Shown piece by piece: positions 31,908 to 41,035 of a DNA stretch of 64,000 nt. Positions within the stretch are counted from its first letter, which is position 1. Each line of letters begins with the position of its first letter. The stretch comes from Prorocentrum cordatum (Eukaryota > Sar > Dinophyceae > Prorocentrales > Prorocentraceae), in contig CAUYUJ010021693.1 of the NCBI GenBank assembly GCA_963575745.1, positions 13,268 to 77,267 of the forward strand. Direction: 5' to 3'. The notes beneath the pieces are model-generated. The model ran no database searches and was not told where the DNA came from. It saw nothing but the letters and a program-made list of their open reading frames with translations. The position numbers were made by a program, and so were the translations under genes.

Positions 31908-33242
31908 GTGATCCTTTTTTTTTTCACAGCGGCAATGCGCTCACGGCCCGATTCGCGGGCAAGAGTAACGGCCCGATTCGCGGGCAAGAGCGATTATACA
32001 GTCCACCCGGTGGCTGCTCTATTTCTTCCAGCTGGACTTCCAGCCGCTCGCTTTGCCGCCATGCTCCTCCTCCCAGTCTCCACTGCGCGTTCCACTCGGT
32101 CTCTCCATCCGACTGCACAGGGCCCCCGGCGTGGCCAGTGCCGCTCGATGCCGCCGTCGCCGCATTGCTGCCCAGCTGGAGATGTTGGAGCTTTTCCAGG
32201 ACGGACCCCAGCTTGTCCATGACGGACTCCAGCTTTTCCAGTTGTTAATGTTTCTTCTTCTTCTTCTTCAAGACCTGGTCCATCTTCACCTCCGGCTCGT
32301 CCAGTTTTGCCGTCTTCTGCAAGACCTGGTCCAGCTTCTTATCCAGCTCGCGCACTAGTGCCGCCTGGGCCCCGACATGGCCCATGCCATTCACCAAGGC
32401 AAGAGCCTTGGGGTCATTCAAAGCCTCGTCCACCTTCTTCAGCACGAGGTCCGTTTTCTCCTCGTTCTGGGTGAAACTGGCGAGTAAGCTCTTCATCGCG
32501 TCACCTTTCTGCGCAACCATCGCGCTCACAGCAAACATGAGGTCCACGTTGTCGATCGGCCCCGCCGCCGCCGCCGCCGCGCTCAAGCCAAAGGACGCCC
32601 CCGATGGGGCGCCTAGCTTGGGCCACCCCGCTGCGGCATTACAGGTGGGCCATGCATCTCTTGGTGGCGACCCTGAGGAAGGACGGCCGCTGCGAGCCCC
32701 CCGCTTCTTTCTGCCGCCTCTGCTGAGGCGTCGGCCGCTGGGGCTGCCGCTGCCGCCGCTCCCGCCACCGCCGCTCCCGCTGCCGCCACCACCGCCGCCG
32801 CGTTGGCCGGCGCCTCCTCCGTCGGCGCTGCGCCGCCCCACCCTGCGCCACCGAGACCATCATCATCGGTGGGAGTCGGCCCCCCATACTTGTCGGACCA
32901 TTGCAACTTTCTCGATGGCGACCTGTAACATTGTTTCAGCCCTCTTGATGTTTTCTCGGCACTGCCATTCTCTTTTTTCCGATGTTGCCTTCCTTGGTGC
33001 TCAACAGACTCTAAGTGCTCATTGGTAACCGTCTTGCAATTGCCTCTCTTCCTCGTGCACAGCGCGCGCGTCCAACGTGCCGAAACAGAACCCGAGCTGG
33101 CCACGCGCATGCGCCACGGCGCGCTTCGCTTCGAGCCATCTTTGAATACCAATATCTCAGGGCAGTCCGCCTCCGATACCTCATAGCACTCCCCGCCCCA
33201 TGCCTGAACTCCAGTCGGCCCACTAGCGGCAGCGGTCACCAT
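31908..33242 (-). pseudogene. Ala/Gly-rich coiled-coil protein, unit 2 (stop in coiled coil)
   Basis: Copy of 18354-19684. In the Lys run of the coiled coil one Lys codon is added and the following GAA is TAA at 32245-32247, ending the frame after KKKKKKH. The last ~110 residues of the unit 1 protein are then only a separate short frame. Five residues are missing from the Gly-rich linker. Probably a truncated or inactive copy; unit 1 is intact at this site. Confidence 0.7.
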
Positions 33243-33680
33243 CGCTGGCTGGTTCTGCTTCGCCGGGCGAATCTTCGCGGCCCCAAATGCTCGAGCCTAG
33301 GTTGCCGAAGGGAGCGCGGGGAGGTTCATGTATAAAACAGCTCAGCCTGGGCCCTTTTCAGGGCGGTGGTTCGGGGGGAGGAGGAGATCAGCATCACCAT
33401 CGTCATCATTATCGTCATCATCATCATCACCACCACCGCCACTCATTCATTCACTCACTACACAGCCATGCGTGCATCGCGAGGAAGTCTCAGGCGGGAG
33501 ACCCCCCCTTATGGGACGCGCGGGTCATGTTATTAATCTCGCGAATTATCCTTCCAAGCGCAGCGCGCTGCACCTACTCGTGGGTAACATTGCATTTCTT
33601 TCGTGACCGTCGCGTTTGGCTCAGCCCGTCGACCGCGATTGGCTCAGCACGCGGCCTCGGCAGCGACCTTCGCTGCAGCG

Positions 33681-34996
33681 ATGGAGGATCTCACGGCCCA
33701 TTCTGGTCTAGCTGAAAAAAGTTTTGCAGAGCTGATATCATCGCTCGGCGGCTTACCCACCTCTACCGCAGGCCCCGAAGCAGAGCAAGGCCCCCCACCC
33801 CCTACCGAGGCCGGCGGGCGCCACCATGACGCTCGGACCAGTACCCGAGAGCACGCAAAGCCTGCAGAACAGGATAGCAGAGAATTCGATGGCGAACGAT
33901 GCACTGCACAAAATCGAACCCATGATGTATACAAGGGGAGAATTCATGACTCGAGCCAATCAGCTGAAGGAGAAGGAGATGCAGCAGCAGGACCTTGTGC
34001 CTACAACCCTGCAGCAGAAGCTGGTCGAGTCACTGGCCAGTCACGTACCAGAGGCGAAGGCTGCGCATGCATGGCAGGAGCCGATGAAGCAGGACCAGGT
34101 CTCGGAGCAGTAGTGGGTCCACGAGGGCCAGGCACACCACCATGAACAATGGGCGCAGGACGACGAGGCGCAGGACTGGAAGTGGGGCGAGACGCAGGAC
34201 GAGCGGGACGAGCAGTGGGACGAGGCGCAGGACGAGAAGTGGGACGAGCAGCGGGGCAAGGCGCAGGACGATCAGTGGGACGAGGCGCAGGACGAGGAGT
34301 GGGACGAGCAGCAGGACGAGGCGCAAGGACGAGAAGTGGAAGCAGCAGTGTCATCAGTGGCGCGAGGTGGTGGACCAGCGTCAGCAGGCTGAGGAGCAGA
34401 AGTGGCTCGCGGACGAGAAGGAGCAGTGGCTCAGCTGGAACTGGGGCGAGGAGCAGCAGGCGCAGAAGCAGAAGTGGCCCGCGGACGAGTGGAAGCATAA
34501 TCGGCAGTGGCTACGCTCGGGGTGGGATCAAGAGCAGCAGGCGCAGCAGGCGAAGCGGCCCGCGGACCACGCGGAGAGCGAGTATCACGCCGATGAGCAC
34601 TTGCAGGGGCCCTTGGACGAGGCCCAGTACTATGCCTGCGACACAGGAGAAAGCACATGGCAAGCCAGGCCGCCAACTTTGACTGCATCCGAGTGGAAGC
34701 GCTGGCATCAGGAGCAGGCTAAGGTGCTTGAGGCCGCAGCCACATGGCATCAATACCAGGCCTGGCAGGCGACTGGGCAGTCCGGCGTGGACTGGGTGAG
34801 ACAATGGGTTCCTCCAGACCAGTGGGAGATATTGCAGGAAGGACCTCGTAAGGGCGATGCCGAGACATGGACGCATGCGCATCACTTGCTTCGTAGGTTA
34901 GGGGCGACGTTTTCGGAGGAAGGTCATCAGGCTGCACAGCTGCCGATGATGTCACCACAATACTGCGGAGAGGCGGTGGTGGAGAACAAGTCCTAG
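33681..34996 (+). CDS. Trp/Gln/Glu-rich protein with half WW motif, unit 2 (longer open copy)
   Basis: Copy of 20123-21438. The third frame is open from 34142 to 34996 because TAG-to-CAG and TAG-to-TAT differences restore Gln and Tyr (DQRQQAEEQ, AESEYHADEH). Credible protein starts near KDEKWKQQCHQW. It has the WW-like PLDEAQYYACDTGESTWQAR, then Trp-rich helices to the end ENKS. Earlier frames (MEDLTAHSGLAEK; MTLGPVPESTQ) are as in unit 1. The Arg/Thr-rich start of the long frame is probably an out-of-frame reading of the Trp-Asp-Glu-Gln repeat. Double SL relic from 33607. Confidence 0.6.
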
Positions 34997-35625
34997 AACC
35001 ACGTCAGAAGAGGCAGAGGCAGCAGCGCGGTGGCAGGCTCAAGGATTAACAAAATGCCAAGCATGCCGCGGAGCGACAAGGATGGTTGACTCAGTTCCTG
35101 GCAGAGAACCCCGACCCGCGGAGGCGCAGCTGGATGAGGCGCAGCCGTAGGCCTGCCAATAACTTAGCGCGCGCGCTGTATATATATTGCCTAGCGCCTG
35201 CGCTTCCATACGCTTGCTGCGCTGCACTGTAAGAGCGCAGAAAAGCAACATGGCCGTCCCAGCGCTTTGCGCTGTAATCCTAACCTCATCCCTCCCGAGC
35301 GCACTGCGCTACAATGCTAAGCCCATGGCACTTGACGGCGGCGACGAGGAAAGGGATGCGGAGGAGCGAAGGGGTGGGTGTTATGGAGGAGAGGTCAGGC
35401 GCGAGGAAGAGCTGGAGCCCGAAGGACAGCGCCACGCGCTCGGGATCAGAGAATCGAATATGAAGAGCCCCGGCTAAGCGCTGAACGCTAAGCGCCAAGC
35501 GCTACGGGGAGGTAGGGTGAATCATTTTCCCTGCTGGCGAAAAGCAGCGCTAACGCTATACCTGCGCACCGCAGCGCAGGCCACCAGCGGCCCGATCGCT
35601 CCGCCAGCATCGATGAATGTCCGCA

Positions 35626-37230
35626 TCACTCGCGCCCGTCTGAGACCCATTTCCTCGCCGCCGACATCGCCGCGGCCATCGTCTTGAACTTGCGGCCCTC
35701 CGCTTCTTCCCATCGGAAGCCCTTGCGCAACATCCCGCCGCTCTTTTTTTCCAGAATCCGCACTTGCGCGTTCCCGCGCGAGTGCTCCACGTCGAACCGC
35801 GCCTTGCTGGTTTCCAGACTCGGCTTAGCAGGCGCATGGTGCTTGAGCGACTTGGCAGGCGCGTGCATGTTCTTCTTGCGCTTCACGGACTTCCCTGGAG
35901 TTGCGTCCGCCTCGCCTTCATCCTCCGACGCCACTTCAGTCTTCGACGCTTTTCCAGTCGTTGCATCTGCCTTCCTCTTCGCAGTCGCCTTCTCCTCCGT
36001 CTGAGCCTTCGGCTTCGCCTTCGGCTGCCCATCCATCTTCGCGTCCGCCATCGCCTCCTCCGCCTTAGCCTTCGCCGCCGCCCTCCTCTCCTCCACGTTC
36101 GCCTTCGCTTTCTCGAGCTTGGCCTTCAGCTTATTATTATTATTCTTCTTCTTGCTCTTAGTATTATTCTTCTTCGCGCCCCTCGCGTCCATGAGCTCCA
36201 GAAGGTGAGTCGCCGAAGGCGCAGGCGCTGGCGCAGCGGCCGCGGGAGGCGGCGCGGGCTCTTCAGCGGCCGCAAGCGGCGGCGCAGGCGCAGCCGCCGG
36301 CGGCGGCGCAAGCGCAGCTGCATCAGCGCCCCTGCCCCCCTCGTCGGCGCTAGCGTCAGCTAGGGCGAAGAACTCATCACTGCGGGGCCGCGTTGCGCTG
36401 AATTGCATGCGCCCGTCGTCGATCGGAAGACGGCGTTGGCCGCGCATGGCGCCTTCGAAGGGTAGCCCGCAGCGCCTGCCGTCAAAGGGTGGCAGTCCCC
36501 CCATCACCATTGCATCCAGTAAGCCGTCTTGTCGATCCGATTGCCGCTGGAGCTCCTGCGAGAAGCCGCTCGCCATGTTCTGCAACTGGTGGCCCAGGGC
36601 GCCGCCAGGCAAGTGCAACATTGGCACATCAAGCGCGGTCGCCCCCTTGCCTCGAGAACTGAATGTAGCGGCCATCGCCTCGATCATCGCAGTATCGATG
36701 TTGCTCGAAACTGGCAGCGCCCCGTCGGCGTAGGCCCGGGCGAAGATCGCGGGGCACTTCTCCTTGCACTGCGATGGGGGCGGCGGCAACACCTCGATGA
36801 TTTCGATGGGGGGCTGCAATTTCTGCACCCGTGCTTTCCAGGCACTCGTGAGTGCGTCAAACGTCTGGATCTTCTTCGCCTGGCTGATGTGCGTTTTCAT
36901 GTCCTCTGTCTGCAGAATCAGGCACGCCGACAGCATGCGCTTCGCATCCCCCGATGGCGCCCTCGCCCCCAAGGCCACCATGCGGTTGAAGAGGACCTTC
37001 CTGACTTCTAGCGGCCACCCCCGCGGGTTCGACATGGCGTCCCAATCGGCCTCTGTGAAGTAGCCGAAAGCCGCCCTGAAATCCTGCATCGGATTCCGTT
37101 TCTTCGTCTCCTTCGTCTTCTCCTTCTTGACGGCGGCCTTCAGCGACTCGACCACTACGGCCAAATCGCTCGCAGCGAAGCCCACTTGCGCTGCGAGCGC
37201 CAGCAGGTCTGACGCCTCAGTCGAACTCAT
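35626..37230 (-). CDS. Lys/Ala-rich protein with possible DNA-binding C-terminus (534 aa), complete
   Basis: Starts MSSTEASDLLALAAQVGFAA at 37230. The N-terminal ~250 residues are globular-looking (FRAAFGYFTEADWDAMSNPR, FNRMVALGARAPSGDAKRML, IEIIEVLPPPPSQCKEKCPA). Residues ~300-350 are Ala/Pro-rich. Then comes a Lys/Ala/Glu-rich helix (KLKAKLEKAKANVEERR) and basic KKNMHAPAKSLKHHAPAKP. The last ~55 residues (ARFDVEHSRGNAQVRI ... GFRWEEAEG ... MAAAMSAARKWV) recall small AP2-like domains repeated in dinoflagellate proteins, which is inference. It is the longest uninterrupted credible frame here. The frame stays open up to 37767 but the upstream part crosses an SL relic and a GGA tract. Unit 2 covers only its 3' part; the rest lies outside the duplication. 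Confidence 0.75.
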   Translation of the reverse strand: MSSTEASDLLALAAQVGFAASDLAVVVESLKAAVKKEKTKETKKRNPMQDFRAAFGYFTEADWDAMSNPRGWPLEVRKVLFNRMVALGARAPSGDAKRMLSACLILQTEDMKTHISQAKKIQTFDALTSAWKARVQKLQPPIEIIEVLPPPPSQCKEKCPAIFARAYADGALPVSSNIDTAMIEAMAATFSSRGKGATALDVPMLHLPGGALGHQLQNMASGFSQELQRQSDRQDGLLDAMVMGGLPPFDGRRCGLPFEGAMRGQRRLPIDDGRMQFSATRPRSDEFFALADASADEGGRGADAAALAPPPAAAPAPPLAAAEEPAPPPAAAAPAPAPSATHLLELMDARGAKKNNTKSKKKNNNNKLKAKLEKAKANVEERRAAAKAKAEEAMADAKMDGQPKAKPKAQTEEKATAKRKADATTGKASKTEVASEDEGEADATPGKSVKRKKNMHAPAKSLKHHAPAKPSLETSKARFDVEHSRGNAQVRILEKKSGGMLRKGFRWEEAEGRKFKTMAAAMSAARKWVSDGRE

Positions 37231-37466
37231 GGCCGTCGCCGAGCGCGCAGACGATCTGAACGCGTTCGCCTGGACCTCAGAAGCGACGGCGCGCGCGCGC
37301 TCGCTGGGACCTGCTGCAGAAGCAGCTTTGTCGCCCCAAGGCGGGCCCGCAGATCCTTGTTCAGATCCCCCATGGCGCCACGGCCTTCGGCCTGTCTCTA
37401 CGGGCCGCGGACGCCGCCCAAAACGAGTCGCTAGCCCCACGCGGGCCGCGCGGCAACGCGCACGCG

Positions 37467-37486
37467 CTCGAGCCAAAACGGTGGCA
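37467..37486 (-). other. Relic spliced leader ahead of the 534-aa gene
   Basis: On the - strand TGCCACCGTTTTGGCTCGAG resembles the 3' two thirds of the SL (GCC-n-TTTTGGCTCAAG). It lies about 240 nt upstream of the ATG at 37230. Confidence 0.5.
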
Positions 37487-37494
37487 GTGCGCGC

Positions 37495-37880
37495 GACAGC
37501 GCTTAGCGCTAAAGTGGACAGCGCTATGCGCTTGCGGGGGTGAGTGGGAGGAGGAGGAGGAGGAGGAGGAGGAGGAGGAGGAGGAGGAGGAGGAGGAGGC
37601 AGAGGAGGAGAGGAAGGAGAAGAAGAGGACAGCGCTATGGCGCTTATGCGCGAGGACATGAGTGAGAAACACAACCGGAGCGCAACGCGCTTAATTGAAG
37701 TGGAGCGCAGCGCGCTTGAAATCCAGAATGGAGCGCAGCGCAAAGCGCTTGATTGAGCTGAGTACATGGAAGCGCGAAGCGCATGATTGAATTAAAACTG
37801 GAGCGCAACGCGCTTGGTTGGAAGGGGCGCGAAGCGCACGCAGCGCAACGCGCTTGGCAAGCGCTGGCATCGCAAAGCGC
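37495..37880. repeat. GCGC palindromes with embedded (GGA)n
   Basis: AGCGCTTAGCGCT, AGCGCAACGCGCTT and AGCGCAAAGCGCTT palindromes flank a GGA tract (37547-37618). This right-end cluster mirrors the dense array at 7090-7616 next to the left end. Confidence 0.85.
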
Positions 37881-37899
37881 TGGGCACAAACCAAAAAAA

Positions 37900-38176
37900 A
37901 AAACGTTATGGGGGGCAGACATAACGCAACAACATAGAAAAACGCGGTTGACCAACAAAATAAATCTGCATTCGCAGCGCGATTGTTTGTAAATTGTAAA
38001 ATTACAGGAATTAGAGTGGTTGAAGATAGAGGGAAATTAGGGGATAGAGCGGTTAAAGATAGGGGGGAGTTAATTTTCAAAGAAAAAGAACCACAAGCGA
38101 TGAAAAACTATCTTCCACAACTTCTACATAACTTCCACAACTTCAACATAACTACCATAATTTTGTTGTGCACATC
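37900..38176 (-). repeat. Right inverted terminus of the candidate element
   Basis: AT-rich sequence. On the - strand it reads, from the outside: GATGTGCACAAC, ATGGTAGTTATG, AAGTTGTGGAAGATA, GCGCTGCGAATGCAG and TTGCGTTATGTCTGCCCCCC. These landmarks occur in the same order at 6653-7060 on the + strand. Confidence 0.65.
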
Positions 38177-38179
38177 TCA

Positions 38180-38465
38180 GCCGGTTCCCGGTCCCCGGTC
38201 CTCGGTTCCCAGTCTTCGGTTCCCGCTTGTCGGTTCCACGCTCTGGGTTCCCGGCTTCCCGGCTCCCGGTTCCCCGTCCTTGGCTCTTGGTTCCCAGCTC
38301 CCCGTTCCCGGCTCCCGATTCTTGGTTGCCGGTTACTTGGTTCCCGGGATCCCGGTTCCTGGTTCTCCGTTCCCGGCGTTGGGTTCCCCGTTCCCCGTTT
38401 TTTGTTCCCGGCTCCCGGTTCGTGGTTCCCGGTTTGTAGTTTTCGGTTCCCCGCTCGTTTTTCCC
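38180..38465 (+). repeat. Degenerate GGTTCCC minisatellite
   Basis: About 35-40 degenerate 7-8 bp units such as GGTTCCC, GGCTCCC and GTTCCCC. It directly abuts the right inverted terminus; the same repeat type lies outside the left terminus. Pro/Gly/Arg ORFs across it reflect the repeat. Confidence 0.88.
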
Positions 38466-38483
38466 AGTTCATGTCTTTCTTGA

Positions 38484-39320
38484 GAAGGGGGAGGAGGAGG
38501 AGGAGGAGGAGGAGGAGGAGGAGGAGGAGGAGGAGGAGGAGGAGGAGGAGGAGGAGGAGGAGGAGGAGTTGGCAGGGAGGGGGGAACAGGAGGAGCGGCA
38601 GCGGGAAGGAGAGAGCTCTGGACGGGGGGAAGGGCAGGAGGAGCAGCAGATTTAGGGGGGGAAGCGGGCGAACAGGAGGACCCCGGGGACCCCCTATCGA
38701 CACTGCCTGCGGCCTCGGCGACGGCGTCTCGACATGGAGCCCGTGCGCGACGCCAGGGCCCGAGTGGCGAAGAGGAGGAGGAGGAGGAGGAGGAGGAAGA
38801 GGAGGTGGAGGAGGAGGAGGAGGAAGAGGAGGAGGAGGAGGAGCAGCAGGAGGAGGAGGAGGAGGAAAAATAATAGCCGAAACGATGAGGGAATCGGGGG
38901 GAGGATGATGGAGGAGGAGAGTGGAGGGGGAGAAGGAGGGAGGGGGAGAGAGAGGGGGGAGGGACGAGAGAGTGAGGAGGGAGGATTGGGTACGAGCAGG
39001 AACGAGGCGGGGGATTGGTGAGAGACTATAAAGCAGGGGCATGATGAGGAGGGGTGGTCGGCAGGGGCAGGAGTTGGAGCCGGGGAGTTGGAGCTGGGAG
39101 GGGGAGGAGAAGCAGAAGCAGAAGCAGAAGTAGGAAGTGTATGGTGAGGAAGAGGAGGAGGGCAAGACGGGAGGAGGGGGTATCAGGAGGAGGAGGACGA
39201 GGAGGACGAGGAGGACGAGGAGGAGCAGCAGCAGCAGCAAGCAGTAGAGGGGCGGAGGAGGATGGGGGAGAGAGAAGGGGTGGCAGAGGAGGAGGAGGAG
39301 GAGGAGGAAGAGTCCGACGA
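38484..39320 (+). repeat. (GGA)n-rich region
   Basis: Several GGA blocks (38485-38575, 38770-38870, 39190-39315) separated by GGGA/GCA-rich sequence. On the - strand these are TCC tracts that could hold introns. I could not identify exons between them. Confidence 0.8.
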
Positions 39321-40320
39321 CAATCACATTTTCTCGCGTTCAGTGCTGAATTGATCCAAGTACGTAGATAATGGCCACTTCCACTGTAGACGCGCTGTAT
39401 CACTTTCTTGGCTCTCTCCTCTTCATCCGTCCATTCCGCGTTCTCCCTTTCCTCGACTCATCTCCATCCCCAGTCGTTCCTCCAACTCGTCCGTACTGTC
39501 GTTTCCGCCCTCCCTCCGACGCCCCTACTCTTGTTCCACCTTCGCCTCCTCCACCCTTTCTCGTTTCCAATTAGTTTCTTGGCCATCCCTTCCTTTCGTC
39601 TCGTTCCTGGTTGATGTTCTTAGGCGTCCTCTCCCTCCACGGCCCTCCCATCCGCCTCTCCTCTTGCTGCTGCTGCTGATGGTCTTCCTCTCTCATCCTG
39701 CTTCTCTTCGGCCACGGCACTTGTGGCGCTCATAGGAATCCACAGGGCGGATCGTCATCGTCCTTTGTTTGTGCGCTCCCAGGGTCCCCCAAGTCTCCCC
39801 CGTCATGGTCGGTCGGTTGCGGAGAACGGAGCAGGGAGGAGACGGCGGAAGTGTTTCAGCAGGAGGCGGCGTTGACGACAACGATGAATGTCAGCTTGTC
39901 GCTGTCCGTTTCCCTCCTCGTTGCACGTCTGCCTTCGCAGCCCTGTTCCTGTCGCCGGCACGCCGCCTCCCTTCGGCCGTGCCAGGGCCTAGAGACCCGT
40001 CACGACCAACATTTTGGCCTCCCCCTTCTGTCCTTCTCCACCCATCATCGTCGTCATCAGCCTCGTTTTCATTGTCAGCACCAGCAGAAGCATCATTAAC
40101 GTCCTCCTACTCCTCCAACTGCGCGGGGGGAAGCAAGGGGAGAGGGTGCTAGAGTGATTCTGGCATTCCGTTCTGCCCCCCCCCCATACCCCTTTCGTTT
40201 TCGTTCCGCAGACGAGGGGGGGACGAAAGAGGACGGGGAAGGGGAGAAGCAGAGGCGGTATAGGGGGAAGGGGGGAAGATTGCAGGGGCGGGGCGAGGAG
40301 GGGGAGAAGAAGGATAAAGA
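39321..40320. other. No supported gene
   Basis: Pyrimidine-rich then mixed sequence. I found no domain, SL relic or clear repeat. Confidence 0.45.
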
Positions 40321-40324
40321 GGGG

Positions 40325-40430
40325 GACAATGATGATGCTGATGATGCGGTTGAAATCGATGCTGGTGATGATGGTGATGATGATGGTGATGGCGATGAGG
40401 ACCATGATGGTGATGGCGATGAGGATTGAT
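40325..40430 (+). repeat. Imperfect (GAT)n microsatellite
   Basis: GATGATGCTGATGATG-type triplets with GGT and GCG interruptions, giving an Asp-rich frame. Confidence 0.85.
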
Positions 40431-40569
40431 TTCCAGTAAGGGAAGTGCCCCGATGGGAGACAGACGAATCGGGACTCGGGACTCCAAACGCCACGAATTA
40501 ATTCCGTTCTAGGGACTCAAGCATGCCAAAACAACGTTCTCAGGACTCCAACGCCACGAGTCAGTTTGA

Positions 40570-40885
40570 CGGTTGCGCCTTGACGATCTTGAAGAGGGGT
40601 CGAACACCATTCCTGAGGCTTCAACACCGCAAATCAACATAATTGTTGCGCCTTAGCAATCCTGAGCCACATTTTGAAAAGGAGCCGCCCTCAACACGCG
40701 AAACTCTAGCAAGTGATTAGAAACGAATGTACGCGGCGCTAAGGCGAGAGCCACATGTTGAAAAGGAACCGCTTTCAATCCGTGACATTCTTGAAAATTG
40801 TTTACAGCGAATGCGCGCGGCGCTAAAGCGAGAGCCGCATTTTGAAACAGAGCCGCCTTCAATCCGCGAAACTCTTGCAGCCACA
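40570..40885 (-). repeat. 84-bp tandem repeat, 28 codons per unit
   Basis: GAGCCRCATKTTGAAA starts at 40664, 40748 and 40832, exactly 84 bp apart, with a more diverged unit before. On the - strand the units translate in one open frame into 28-residue repeats: QEFRGLKAALFQNAALALAP, QECHGLKAVPFQHVALALAP and LEFRVLRAAPFQNVAQ. The frame-keeping period and conserved LKA-x-PFQ-x-VALALAPR core suggest a coding repeat, but the ORF runs into a GGA tract and no gene end could be fixed. Confidence 0.75.
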
Positions 40886-41035
40886 GTTTGAGAACCACCC
40901 GCCCTCCATCTGCGAAACCGCTGCCAACTGTTAAGCTCCAGGATAAGTGGCGAGGAAGTCTCAGGCGAAACGCCCGGCCCGCCCTAGAAACTGGCCTCGG
41001 GTGCGACAGGGAGAAGTTACTGATAAGGAAAATGA

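Larger units (their letters stand above)
22833..36392. repeat. Tandem duplication, unit 2 (~13.56 kb)
   Basis: Direct copy of 9230-22832. The offset changes along its length mark small indels: the AT microsatellite (-8), one extra base near 30118, +3 in a Lys codon run, -15 in a Gly/Ala-rich linker, and -1 in a T-run. The right edge at 36392 continues into unique sequence of the 534-residue gene. Confidence 0.97.
6653..38176. mobile_element. Candidate ~31.5-kb element with divergent inverted termini
   Basis: The left edge (6653-7060) and the right edge (37900-38176), compared in opposite orientation, share a series of colinear words: GAT-n-GCACAAC, then ATGGTAGTT, AAGTTGTGGAAGATA, GCGCTGCGAA, and TGCGTTATGTC followed by CCCCCATA. 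Between them lie a transposase-like gene next to the left end, about nine further gene-like segments, and a 13.58-kb internal tandem duplication. The interior is marked by AGCGC-n-GCGCT palindromes and largely lacks the TCC/GGA tracts that dominate both flanks. Both outer flanks carry GGTTCCC minisatellite. No clear target-site duplication is visible. Alternative: an ordinary gene block with two unrelated copies of a smaller terminal repeat. The inverted similarity is seen; mobility is inferred. Confidence 0.5.

Noticed and set aside
40664-40845. AGCCRCATTTTG words in the 84-bp repeat as SL relics
   Set aside because: They match only the first half of the SL, lack GGCTCAAG, and repeat with the minisatellite period.
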